From Actinocrispum wychmicini (lineage in GTDB: Bacteria; Actinomycetota; Actinomycetes; Mycobacteriales; Pseudonocardiaceae), in NCBI RefSeq assembly GCF_004345645.1, contig NZ_SLWS01000002.1, forward strand, positions 1,054,001 through 1,118,000: a stretch of 64,000 nt of DNA. The letters run 5' to 3'. Numbering within the stretch: the stretch's first letter is position 1; the number at the start of each line of letters is the position of its first letter. The notes under the pieces are model-generated. The model was given only the letters and a program-made list of their open reading frames with translations, did not search any database and was not told the DNA's origin. Below are positions 8,891 through 16,647 of this stretch, in pieces. The position numbers were made by a program, and so were the translations under genes.

Positions 8891-9853
8891 TCAGCGCATC
8901 CCGTCGGCCGCGCCGAGCCCGTCGTCGACCGCGACTTCTTCGGACTTGAGCGTCAACGCCGAGTTACGCGCCTGCACGTCCAACAGGATCGCGAAGTCGT
9001 CCTCCACCCGGCCGCTGTTCACGCTGGTCTGCACCTGCTGCGCGGTCGCGGCGGCCACCGGCATCGGCACGTCCAGTTCCCGCGCCGCGGCGAGCCCGAG
9101 GTCGAAGTCCTTGCGCAGCAACACCGGCGTGAAGGTCGGCGTGAAGTCCAGGTTGACGAACGCGGGCGACTTGTACCGCGTGAAAACCGACCCCAACACG
9201 CTGTTGTTCAGGAACTCCAGGAACGCGGCGCGAGACACCCCGCCCTTCTCCGCCAGCACGGTGATCTCGGCCATCGACTGGGTGACCACCCCCAGGAAGA
9301 GGTTGTGGCAGATCTTCACCAGCCGGGCGAGGTCGCCGGATCCGACGTACGTGACGGACCTGGCGATGGCCCGCAGCAGCGGCGCGACCGCGTTGAACGT
9401 CTCCTCCGGCCCGGACGCCACGATGGTGAGGTCACCGGCCCGGACGACCTTGGCGTTGCCGCTCACCGGCGCGGCGACGAAGGACACCCCACGCCGTGCG
9501 CAGGCGTCCCGCACGGTCGCCGACGACTCCGCGGACACCGTCGAGCAGTCGACCACCACGTCCGGGACATCGTCGGGGTCGGCCAGCAGGCCTCCCTCGC
9601 CGAGCAGGACCTGCTCCAGGTCAGCCGGCGTGGACACCATCGTGAACACCACGTCCAGCCCGCGCAACTCGGCGATCGTGTCCACGATCGTGCAGCCGTC
9701 CTCGGCGAGCGGCTCAGCCTTGGCCCTGGTCCGGTTCCACACCGTGACCCGCCCGCCGGCCGCGGCGAGCCGGGCGGCCATGGCGAACCCCATCCGCCCC
9801 GCGCCGATCCAGCCGACCGTCGGCCCGGCCACGTCCGGGTTGCTCGTACTCAT
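8891..9853 (-). CDS. 3-hydroxyisobutyrate-dehydrogenase-family oxidoreductase
   Basis: A 320-residue beta-hydroxyacid dehydrogenase. The Rossmann loop GAGRMG is at residues 17-22, the substrate-binding glycine-rich stretch is near 130 (APVSGNAKV), and the catalytic lysine K180 with N184 lies in LVKICHN. It interconverts a beta-hydroxyacid and a semialdehyde, which the aldehyde dehydrogenase two genes on could oxidise. It is the first gene of the catabolic operon. The ATG at 9851-9853 has AAGGAGG eight bases upstream; the longer frame to 9967 would run through the operator region. Confidence 0.92.
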   Translation of the reverse strand: MSTSNPDVAGPTVGWIGAGRMGFAMAARLAAAGGRVTVWNRTRAKAEPLAEDGCTIVDTIAELRGLDVVFTMVSTPADLEQVLLGEGGLLADPDDVPDVVVDCSTVSAESSATVRDACARRGVSFVAAPVSGNAKVVRAGDLTIVASGPEETFNAVAPLLRAIARSVTYVGSGDLARLVKICHNLFLGVVTQSMAEITVLAEKGGVSRAAFLEFLNNSVLGSVFTRYKSPAFVNLDFTPTFTPVLLRKDFDLGLAAARELDVPMPVAAATAQQVQTSVNSGRVEDDFAILLDVQARNSALTLKSEEVAVDDGLGAADGMR

Positions 9854-9863
9854 GCCGCCTCCT

Positions 9864-9877
9864 TGCAATCGATTGCA
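9864..9877. promoter_or_regulatory. LacI-type operator palindrome, proximal site
   Basis: A perfect 14-base palindrome, TGCAATCGATTGCA, directly upstream of the ribosome site of the catabolic operon. The central CG and TGnAA half-sites fit LacI-family operators. A possible minus-strand promoter, CTGGCA - 17 bases - TACATT, ends just upstream, so a bound repressor would block the start of transcription or early elongation. A variant copy lies 99 bases upstream. Confidence 0.6.
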
Positions 9878-9962
9878 CCACAATGTACCAAACAAAACCC
9901 CTGATGCCAGCCGCCCAGTGCAAGATTCCACATCAGAAACGAGCAGCTGCCACCATTGGGTA

Positions 9963-9976
9963 TGCAATCGAGTGCA
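9963..9976. promoter_or_regulatory. LacI-type operator, distal site
   Basis: TGCAATCGAGTGCA is the same 14-base operator with one mismatch in the right half. It is offset by 99 bases from the proximal perfect copy, a distance compatible with looping by a tetrameric repressor. No LacI gene is visible in the window. Apart from these two sites, 9854-10047 holds only the putative minus-strand promoter. Confidence 0.5.
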
Positions 9977-10047
9977 TTGAATCGATCAAGGAAGCTCCAG
10001 CCCGGCCCACGCGTCCGGTTTGGACGACAAAGCCCGTTTCGCCGGCG

Positions 10048-10776
10048 CTACCGAGCGTGGAAGAAGCGACTGATGATCCCCGCCACCAAGCCCGGGTCAC
10101 GAGTCCACGGCCAGTGGTGCCCCACAGCGAACTCGTGCTCGACGACACTGTGCCGCCGCAGGTAGTCCGACGTTTCCGGCACGGTCGAAGCCGGCGACCA
10201 CAGGTACAAGGTTGGTATCGACAGTCCGCGATAGGCCACACCGAACCGCCCGTCCGCACCTTGTTCCCGGGCGTCACAACCGAGCGCGTGCATGCTCACG
10301 GCGTCGGCCGCCCGGACCGCGTCCGCGTAACTGGACGGCGCACTCCCTGCCGCCACCAGCCGATCCACGCGCTCAGCCAGCGCACTCTGGAACTCCGACG
10401 GGTCGGCGTACTCCGCCGCCAGTCCGGAAAAGTAGGCGTCCTCGGGAGTCAGATTCCCCTCGATCGAGACCAGCCCGGCGCACCGCGACCCAAGCAGCCA
10501 CGCGGCCTCCACCGCGATGACCGAACCGAGCGAATGACCCACAAGGGACACCTCATCCCACCGCTGAGCCACCTGTGCGACCAGGTCGGCCGCGCCCGCG
10601 ATAGACGCTCGGTCACGATCAGGCGCGGACATCCCGAACCCCGGCAGGTCGACCACGAACACCTCGAAGCCCTCGCCGACCAAGGCCTCGAACAAAGCCC
10701 GCCACGACGTCCCGTTGTCCGCGAAAGCCGGCACACACACCAGCCCGTGACCACTGCGCATGTGCGGATTGACCAT
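10048..10776 (-). CDS. Alpha/beta-fold hydrolase
   Basis: A 242-residue serine hydrolase without a signal peptide. The nucleophile elbow is GHSLGS with S82, the acid-loop region is VDLPGFGMSAPDRD, and the catalytic histidine is probably in GHHWPW near residue 220. Its substrate is unknown; the fold covers esterases, epoxide and C-C hydrolases. A damaged second copy of the gene lies at 14219-14479. It starts 44 bases downstream of an endonuclease/phosphatase-fold gene on the same strand. Confidence 0.88.
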   Translation of the reverse strand: MVNPHMRSGHGLVCVPAFADNGTSWRALFEALVGEGFEVFVVDLPGFGMSAPDRDRASIAGAADLVAQVAQRWDEVSLVGHSLGSVIAVEAAWLLGSRCAGLVSIEGNLTPEDAYFSGLAAEYADPSEFQSALAERVDRLVAAGSAPSSYADAVRAADAVSMHALGCDAREQGADGRFGVAYRGLSIPTLYLWSPASTVPETSDYLRRHSVVEHEFAVGHHWPWTRDPGLVAGIISRFFHAR

Positions 10777-10820
10777 GGTCCTGAACGTAGTGCACGGGCA
10801 CGATGGGGTTCGGGACGCTA

Positions 10821-11573
10821 CTAAACGAAACCTCTCGATATGTCACGCGACACCCGCGCCACCGCCAACACCGCCAAGTGATCGGATCCCCTGACGTCCA
10901 ACACCTTGGCGTCCAGTGAGACATTCGACGAAGCGACAAAGTAGTCGATCAGTTCCACCGGCTCCTCCGTCGGATAGGTGGCCAGCGCCGGGTCAGGCGC
11001 GACAGTCCGCAAGGCGTCGTCGCTGTCGATCCACGACGACGCTGGCGCGTTGAAGTCACCACACAGCAGCCAATCGCCGTCCAGCTCGCTGGTCACGGTC
11101 TTGAGCCGCTCCAGCGCCTCGGTCCGCGCTTCGTCGCTACTACGCGGCAAATGCGTACTGCCGACCCACAGCGGCCCGAGCTTGGCGAATACCACGGCGC
11201 GGAGTTCAGATGGTTCGGTGCCGTCGTAGACGGTCGAGGGCCAAACGAGCTGGCGCTGTCGCACAGCTGAGATGGGCACCTTGGTCAGCAGGGCGTTGCC
11301 GAAGCCTCCAGTCGGCTGCTCCTGCCCGTACTCGAACACCGGGACGAAGATGCTGGCGTAGCCACAGCGACCGGCGACGGCCCCCAGGCGTGACGGGCTT
11401 CCCCATGCCTCATCGACTTCCACAAGCGATACGACATGCGGGTCCGTCTCTTGGATCACGGCCGCGACCGCGTCCACATTGGAGGTTCCGTGTTCGTCCT
11501 GCCATGAGTGGATGTTCCAATGCAGGACGCGCAGTTCGTCGTCAGGAAGCCGGTCGGGTGTGGTGACTGGCAT
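10821..11573 (-). CDS. Endonuclease/exonuclease/phosphatase-fold protein
   Basis: A 250-residue cytoplasmic enzyme of the DNase I/EEP superfamily. The ordered motifs are HWNIHSW near residue 18, the metal glutamate in LVEVDE, GGFGNALLTK, the catalytic histidine in STHLPR, GDFNAP (metal and transition-state residues), IDYFV, and the terminal GSDHLAVLA. Members cleave nucleic acids or phosphodiesters such as phosphoinositides, so the substrate is open. AGGAG precedes the ATG, which follows the XRE gene by 14 bases, so the two are probably co-transcribed. Confidence 0.9.
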   Translation of the reverse strand: MPVTTPDRLPDDELRVLHWNIHSWQDEHGTSNVDAVAAVIQETDPHVVSLVEVDEAWGSPSRLGAVAGRCGYASIFVPVFEYGQEQPTGGFGNALLTKVPISAVRQRQLVWPSTVYDGTEPSELRAVVFAKLGPLWVGSTHLPRSSDEARTEALERLKTVTSELDGDWLLCGDFNAPASSWIDSDDALRTVAPDPALATYPTEEPVELIDYFVASSNVSLDAKVLDVRGSDHLAVLAVARVSRDISRGFV

Positions 11574-11587
11574 ACGTGGAACGTCTC

Positions 11588-12997
11588 CTAGTTCAGCAGG
11601 TCGCAGCGTCCGGCGATCGCGCGGACATCAGACGACCGCCGTTCGCGCGACATGAGGTCGCGTAGCAGTTCATGGGTCAAGCGGTGCTCCCGCAGTTCGT
11701 GCGGCGCAATCCGTTCGGCCTGGAGCAAGGCGTCAAGAGCCGCTTGGTCATCGTGCTGGCTGCGCGCTACATCGATCAGGAAGCGCGCCCGGCGCTCCGT
11801 GAGCACAGCGGGCATCCGGTCGAGCTTGACTGACGGAATGCGTCGCAGAGCTCCTTGGCGGTCACCAAGCTCCACCGCAACGGCGACCTGGTGGATGGCG
11901 ACGTTCGTCGGCCCGAATACGTTGCCAAGGTCAGAGCGTTCTTCGCCCAGCTCGTCAGCACACACGGCAGCGGCCTTGAGTGCTGCGTATGCCTCGCGGC
12001 TGTCACCGCGACGAGCCGACGCCGAGGCGGCGCTCAGCAGGGCTGCACCACGCAAGCACAGAGCAGTTTTCCGGTCAGCTGGGTGTGCGGTGTCGAGCTG
12101 CACCGTTGCGAGGAAAGCGGTGCGCGTGGCTTCGGCAAAGTTCCCAGCGCGCATGTGGACTTCTGACATGCAGCGCGTGGCAGCGGCCACCCGCAGGACG
12201 TCGTCAGTTTGTTCGGCGACTTGGATCGCCCGCTGCGCCGCGATCCAGGCGCCAAGCGAATTGTCCGCCTTGATCAGGCTCCATGCAGCGACGGCGTAGA
12301 CATCGGACAGCAAGGGCTGGACAGTCGCTGCGGTGGCGTTGGCGTGCATGTTGGCCGCCTCGACATACCCGACGAGCGTCGGGAGCGCAGTCGACAGCTT
12401 TGCGTAGTCCGATGCGAGGTGTGCGGTCAGCACAGCACCAGCCCACTGGCGCAGTACGGCGACGTCGCCAGACTCCGTTCGCGACCCAGCGCTTGCGTTC
12501 GACGCGACTCGGCGCACAACGTCAGTGGGATTGAGCACGGCGTCGAAAATGGGACGAGCCCACGAGGCCGCCGGCGGCGCGGCAGGCGTGAACGGTGCCG
12601 GTCCAGGACTTCCACTCGAAGTCAAGGCCTGTGGGTGAGCGTCATGGGGCCCGAGCAGCGGCACAAGGCCGTACTTGAGCAGGACACGACGGTTCAGCTG
12701 ACTCATGGCCTCCCATTCAGCGGCAGTGGCAAGGGTGCCGGTCTCCTGCGGTCCAGGTCCACCGTCCAGTATCCGGCTGAACCGGGCCTGGACGTCATCA
12801 TCGGCCCGAGCCAGTGCGGTATCCAGTGCCCGCTGCATCTCAGTGACGGGGGTGATGTCCGCACCACGGCTCTCCCAGTTGCTCACAGTCCGGACGCTGA
12901 CGCCAAGCTCCTGTTCGGCGAACGCCCGCACGCTGAGACGCAGCGCCTGCCGTAGGGCGCTTGCCTCTGCACCAGTCCATCGCTCCACGATGGCCAC
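11588..12997 (-). CDS. XRE-type regulator with TPR-like C-terminal region
   Basis: A 469-residue protein. An N-terminal helix-turn-helix (about residues 12-55, LRQALRLSVRAFAEQELGV, SVRTVSNWESRG) is followed by a long alanine-rich helical region, about 140-469, typical of TPR arrays in actinomycete regulators. Such proteins bind DNA through the HTH and receive a signal on the TPR part. The start is GTG at 12995-12997. It is divergent from three small genes, and the space between holds a cluster of palindromes, so autoregulation is likely. Confidence 0.85.
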   Translation of the reverse strand: MAIVERWTGAEASALRQALRLSVRAFAEQELGVSVRTVSNWESRGADITPVTEMQRALDTALARADDDVQARFSRILDGGPGPQETGTLATAAEWEAMSQLNRRVLLKYGLVPLLGPHDAHPQALTSSGSPGPAPFTPAAPPAASWARPIFDAVLNPTDVVRRVASNASAGSRTESGDVAVLRQWAGAVLTAHLASDYAKLSTALPTLVGYVEAANMHANATAATVQPLLSDVYAVAAWSLIKADNSLGAWIAAQRAIQVAEQTDDVLRVAAATRCMSEVHMRAGNFAEATRTAFLATVQLDTAHPADRKTALCLRGAALLSAASASARRGDSREAYAALKAAAVCADELGEERSDLGNVFGPTNVAIHQVAVAVELGDRQGALRRIPSVKLDRMPAVLTERRARFLIDVARSQHDDQAALDALLQAERIAPHELREHRLTHELLRDLMSRERRSSDVRAIAGRCDLLN

Positions 12998-13030
12998 TCT
13001 CGCACCCCGATCCCCCGGGTTGTGAACACC

Positions 13031-13077
13031 CTACGCAGCGTAGTGCCACATGGCTGCATCACGCCTGCCACATGGCT
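13031..13077. promoter_or_regulatory. Palindrome cluster, likely XRE operators
   Basis: Three symmetric elements sit between the XRE gene and the small genes: a perfect 13-base palindrome CTACGCAGCGTAG (13031-13043) and two identical 12-base copies TGCCACATGGCT (13044-13055 and 13066-13077). Each copy contains the dyad GCCA-CA-TGGC. The two copies are exactly 22 bases apart, two helical turns, so bound dimers would face the same side. The rest of 12998-13252 shows nothing else clear. Confidence 0.55.
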
Positions 13078-13252
13078 TCGTTCCCAGCAGGCGGCTTCCC
13101 CACGAAGCTGATCACAAGGCAACGGCTCCGGAGACATCATGTCCGGGCTAGGCGCCGCCAACGTTCATTCCCTGGACTCACGCGGGAGCAGTCGTCATGC
13201 ACCAAAGCCACCCACCTGGAGCCTTCGCACACCCCTGGCCAGGAGGCAAGCC

Positions 13253-13402
13253 GTGAGTACCGCTGTGTTCTGGACCTTCTTCGCGGTCGCCGTGTTGTCG
13301 TGGACGGCTGTGGCATGCCGGTGGCTTCTCAACAAGACCGGTGTCGGCAAACGGGTCGCCGTTTGGCGGTGGCGTCGTCAAGATCGCGTCCGCCGCAGGT
13401 GA
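13253..13402 (+). CDS. Small single-pass membrane protein
   Basis: A 49-residue protein starting at GTG 13253-13255 with a strong AGGAGG (13241-13246) seven bases upstream. The N-terminal half is one hydrophobic helix (VFWTFFAVAVLSWTAVA). The tail is strongly basic with many Arg and Trp, so the C-terminus is predicted to lie in the cytoplasm. No known family is recognised. It is the first of three small genes that face the XRE regulator and probably share its operators. Confidence 0.65.
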   Translation: MSTAVFWTFFAVAVLSWTAVACRWLLNKTGVGKRVAVWRWRRQDRVRRR

Positions 13403-13409
13403 GGTCACA

Positions 13410-13673
13410 ATGCCTATACCGACATTCAAACCAGACCGCGAGCGCGCATACGAGACAGAAACACTGGAAGTGCGTGTCCGAGCGGCAGAAGACCTGGCAA
13501 CCATAGGCCGGGACAAGCTACGCCGCGTGGCGTTGTTTCGCGCCTGTCGATGGGCCGATCTGTCCGTCGCGGCCTACGAACACGATTACCGCTGCGCTGA
13601 CGTGGCCTGGATACGCTTCGCCGAGTGGTTGCGTATCTGGTTGGCTCTTTCCGCTGGCAACCGTCAACAGTAG
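13410..13673 (+). CDS. Small hypothetical protein, charged and helical
   Basis: An 87-residue soluble protein. ATG at 13410 is chosen because GGTGAGG lies seven bases upstream and the previous stop is at 13400-13402; an in-frame start at 13341 would overlap the membrane protein heavily. The first half is rich in Arg and Glu. The second half contains Trp-containing amphipathic helices (RACRWADLSVAAYEHDYR). No domain is recognised. It probably forms a unit with its neighbours on either side. Confidence 0.6.
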   Translation: MPIPTFKPDRERAYETETLEVRVRAAEDLATIGRDKLRRVALFRACRWADLSVAAYEHDYRCADVAWIRFAEWLRIWLALSAGNRQQ

Positions 13674-13727
13674 GCCCATTGTCTCACCGTGGAGTGAGAC
13701 CACCCAAATACAATATGGAGTTCCACC

Positions 13728-14189
13728 ATGAGTTATACCGCAGCCTCCGCACAGATCGACAACACCTCCGATTCGGCGGACGAAGATGACTTGCCCTACT
13801 ACTTGGCGGGTCCATGCCCACCATGGTGCGACAGGGCACATGAGGACACCGTGGATGACGCGGAACGGCTTCACATGTCCACCGGACTTATGTGGGAAGT
13901 GATGCTGGTTACCGAAGATCCGGTGAAGTCTGACAGTGAACCACATACATTGTCGGACTACTTCCCTCCCGAACTGGCGGTGTACATGGACCAACATGTG
14001 CGGGAAGTATCACCACGGATTGCAATTGACGGACTGCCCGCTGGGCGCACGCAACTACACTTGTTGCCAGCTGAAGCACGTACGGTGGGCGAGGCGTTGA
14101 TCCATCTCGCAGAAGTGGCAGAGGGGCGGCGTACGTTTGTGGATTCGAGGGGCGGGCAGAAAACATCGGATAATTGCGTCAAAGGTTGA
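13728..14189 (+). CDS. Hypothetical protein with CPPWC-His motif (DUF6907-like)
   Basis: A 153-residue protein. Near residue 30 it has CPPWCDRAH, the Cys-x3-Cys-x3-His element seen in a family of small actinobacterial proteins of unknown role often found next to XRE regulators, and possibly a metal site. An acidic N-terminus precedes it; the C-terminal half looks like a mixed alpha/beta domain ending in EARTVGEALIHLAEVAE. GGAG stands nine bases before the ATG. The base composition is somewhat lower in GC than the flanking genes, a hint of separate origin. Confidence 0.72.
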   Translation: MSYTAASAQIDNTSDSADEDDLPYYLAGPCPPWCDRAHEDTVDDAERLHMSTGLMWEVMLVTEDPVKSDSEPHTLSDYFPPELAVYMDQHVREVSPRIAIDGLPAGRTQLHLLPAEARTVGEALIHLAEVAEGRRTFVDSRGGQKTSDNCVKG

Positions 14190-14218
14190 CTGCCCATACC
14201 CGTCCGACAGCGGAAGCC

Positions 14219-14479
14219 TTATCGAGCGTGGACGAAGCGGCTGATGATCCTCGCCACCAGGTCCGGGTCAAGGATCCACGGCCAGTGGTGGCCCACGGCG
14301 AGCTCGTGCTCGACGAGACTGTGCCGCCGCAGGTAGTCCGCTGTCTCCGGCACGGTCGAAGCCCGCAACCACTGGTACAGGGCAGGTCCGGACAGTTCGC
14401 TCCGACGGATCCGCGAAGGCCGGCACGCACACCAAGGGTGGCCGCTGCCTCCGCGCAGCATGTGCGTGCTCATGACCAT
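14219..14479 (-). pseudogene. Decayed copy of the alpha/beta hydrolase at 10048-10776
   Basis: The last 48 or so codons closely match the intact hydrolase (STVPETADYLRRHS, VEHELAVGHHWPW, IISRFVHAR; DNA match about 14222-14387). The front 20 codons also match, but with a one-base loss that shifts frame, and the roughly 160 codons between, including the serine elbow, are deleted. An 86-codon frame stays open by chance. Without the nucleophile it cannot be active. It marks an old duplication that flanks the XRE/small-gene block. Confidence 0.8.
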
Positions 14480-14522
14480 GAATTTACGCGTTTGGAGGGA
14501 GGTGAATCAGAACCGACAGAAG

Positions 14523-14966
14523 TCAGTTGCTGATCACACGCTGGGTCTCGATGAAGACGGCGGTACGGCGTTCCTCGGCCATCACCCGGTCGTACTCGGC
14601 CCAGTCCTCGTGGGTGCCGCCGGCGGCGGTGAAGACGTCCCGCAGCAGTCCTGGCACGCGGTCGGCGGGGAAGTCCGGGTGTGGGTCGTCCGGGCCGATG
14701 ATGGTTACCGGGCCGTCCACCGACACCCAGTCCCACCCGGCCCGGAACGTGACGGTGGCGCGGCCGACGCGGCGCAGGTGCGTCAGTTTCGCCGCCCCAC
14801 CGCGGGCCACGAGGGCCACCGACGGCGCGCCGCTGACCGGGTTGTCCAATACGCCCGCGTTCACCAGTGACGCGTGCACCGAACCGTCGGCGCGGGTGGT
14901 GGCCACGATCGCCAGTCCGTGGTCGGCGGCGGCCAACCGCTGTACCAGAGCCAAATCTGCTGCCAT
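14523..14966 (-). CDS. PPOX-class (flavin/F420-binding split-barrel) oxidoreductase
   Basis: A 147-residue single-domain protein with the pyridoxamine-phosphate-oxidase-like split barrel: ATTRADGSVHASLVNAGVL near residue 22, then KLTHLRRVGRATVTFRAG and a GPVTIIGPDD strand. In actinobacteria this small family usually uses F420 or FMN to reduce or oxidise small molecules or to bind haem or biliverdin; the cofactor cannot be fixed here. It stands 15 bases after the symporter stop on the other side of a likely transcript boundary. Confidence 0.8.
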   Translation of the reverse strand: MAADLALVQRLAAADHGLAIVATTRADGSVHASLVNAGVLDNPVSGAPSVALVARGGAAKLTHLRRVGRATVTFRAGWDWVSVDGPVTIIGPDDPHPDFPADRVPGLLRDVFTAAGGTHEDWAEYDRVMAEERRTAVFIETQRVISN

Positions 14967-14980
14967 GGTGCCAACTTACG

Positions 14981-16414
14981 TCATCGGGCGACCGGGACCG
15001 GCCCGACTGCCCGGCTTCGACGCACGCGCTCAAGCACAGCACCGATGCCGACGATGGCGAGGTTGGGCGCCAGCGCGACGATCCCGACGTTGACGTGTCC
15101 GGAGTAGACAGTGCCGAACGTCAGCCAGATCACGATCGCCTCGCCGACCAGCAGCCCGGCGACCACCGGCCAGGTGCCGACCAGCCGGCGTGGCAGCAGG
15201 GCCAGCCCGATCGCGGGAATGAGCTGGTCCAGCCCGGAGAACGTGAGCAGGAGCAGGTTGGCGAGCAGGTCCGGCCGGGTCAGGCCGAGGGTGAGCGCCA
15301 GGCCGGTCACGACCACCACCGACACCTGGTTGACCCGGAACTGGCCGCGTTCGGTCCGGACGGGCGCGATGTTGCGGGCGATCACCGACGACATCGCGAT
15401 GATCAGGCCGGCCGCGGGCACCATCGCCGTGGCCGCGGTCGCGACGACGACGATGCCGACGAACCACGCGGGGAACGCCTGGTTGGTCAACGCCAGCAGC
15501 ACGCCGTTGCTCGTGGTCTTCGCGGGAAGCACGAGAACGCCGGTGAACCCGATGATCATCGGCAGCGCGAGCGCGATCGAGTACGCCGGCAGGAACACGT
15601 AGTTGCGCCGCAGCGCCCGCGGTGACGCGGCGGACATCAGCGCGGGCCATTGGTGCGGCAGCGTCATGAACAGCACGCCGATCGCCGAGGCGACCATGCT
15701 GGTGAAGAACCAGACGCTGTCGTACGTGCCGGCGTGGATCCGCAGTATGTCCGGACGGGTGGCCAGGATCTGCTTGAACGTGGCACCGATGCCGCCGGTG
15801 AAATGCGCGGGGATCGCGACCACCAGGATGAACAGCACCACGATCATGATCACGTCCTTGAAGTAGGACGTGCTGGCCACCCCGCGGATTCCGGACCACA
15901 GCACGAAAGCGACGGTCAGGACGAACGCGATGACGATGCTGACGCTCCCGGACGTCGTGTTGCCGGTCGCCAGCTGGACGGCCAGCCCCAACCCGGTGAT
16001 CTGCAACTGCAGGTAGGGCAGCAGGAAGACCACGCCGAAGATGGCGACGAGCACGCCGAGCGGGCGGGACTCGTAGAAGTCGGCGAGGAAGTCCGACTGG
16101 GTGAGGTGGCCGCGCGCACGGGCCCGTCGCCAGATCATCGGGCCGAGGAAGTACAGGCCGATGTAGGCGAGCGGAACGTAAGGCAGAGCGTAGAAGGACG
16201 CGACCCCGCCGGCGAACACCAGCCCGGCCATGCCCAGGAAGGTGAAGGTGGTGAACACTTCGCCCGCCTGCAGGAACCACATGGTGACCGCGCCGAACCG
16301 GCGGCCGCCGACGGTCCACTCGGCCAGGTCGGTGACCGGGCGCTTGCGGCCGACGAACCCGAACGCCGCGATCAGCACGATTCCGGCGATCGTCACCAGC
16401 AATGTCACGGTCAT
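14981..16414 (-). CDS. Sodium:solute symporter (SSS family)
   Basis: A 477-residue integral membrane carrier with about 13 hydrophobic segments. The family stretch EWTVGGRRFGAVTMWFLQAGEVFTTF is near residues 30-55, and core helices follow through GFTGVLVLPAK. It imports an organic solute with Na+. ATG at 16412-16414 overlaps the stop of the small partner gene as ATGA; the longer open frame upstream is the partner read out of frame. The coupled amidohydrolase suggests the solute is an N-acyl or amide-linked compound. Confidence 0.93.
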   Translation of the reverse strand: MTVTLLVTIAGIVLIAAFGFVGRKRPVTDLAEWTVGGRRFGAVTMWFLQAGEVFTTFTFLGMAGLVFAGGVASFYALPYVPLAYIGLYFLGPMIWRRARARGHLTQSDFLADFYESRPLGVLVAIFGVVFLLPYLQLQITGLGLAVQLATGNTTSGSVSIVIAFVLTVAFVLWSGIRGVASTSYFKDVIMIVVLFILVVAIPAHFTGGIGATFKQILATRPDILRIHAGTYDSVWFFTSMVASAIGVLFMTLPHQWPALMSAASPRALRRNYVFLPAYSIALALPMIIGFTGVLVLPAKTTSNGVLLALTNQAFPAWFVGIVVVATAATAMVPAAGLIIAMSSVIARNIAPVRTERGQFRVNQVSVVVVTGLALTLGLTRPDLLANLLLLTFSGLDQLIPAIGLALLPRRLVGTWPVVAGLLVGEAIVIWLTFGTVYSGHVNVGIVALAPNLAIVGIGAVLERVRRSRAVGPVPVAR

Positions 16415-16647
16415 GGCTTCGCCTCGGTGTTCTCGTGCCGCGCGTCCTCCTCGTCGTAACGCCCGCTGAACTCCAGTGCGGCGAGGGTCGGCACGATGGC
16501 CAGCACCCAGACGATCGTCCAGACCGCCACCGACGGCAGCCCGAACCACAGTGTCGACGTGTTGACGAACGGCAGGAACACCGTGCTCATCAGGGCGACC
16601 GCGATGATCACCAGCACCGTGACGTAGGGCCAAAGTCGCTTGGTCAT
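16411..16647 (-). CDS. Small symporter-associated membrane protein (DUF3311-like)
   Basis: A 78-residue protein with two hydrophobic helices (VTVLVIIAVALMS; VWTIVWVLAIVPTLAAL) and an acidic tail. Proteins of this size and topology commonly precede SSS permeases and are thought to be accessory subunits. It overlaps both neighbours by 4 bases: ATGA with the amidohydrolase stop and ATGA with the symporter start. The three are therefore translationally coupled. Confidence 0.82.
   Translation of the reverse strand: MTKRLWPYVTVLVIIAVALMSTVFLPFVNTSTLWFGLPSVAVWTIVWVLAIVPTLAALEFSGRYDEEDARHENTEAKP

Noticed and set aside
13341..13409. An N-terminal extension of the 87-residue small protein
   Set aside because: It would overlap the membrane protein for most of the extension, while ATG 13410 has a good ribosome site at normal spacing.
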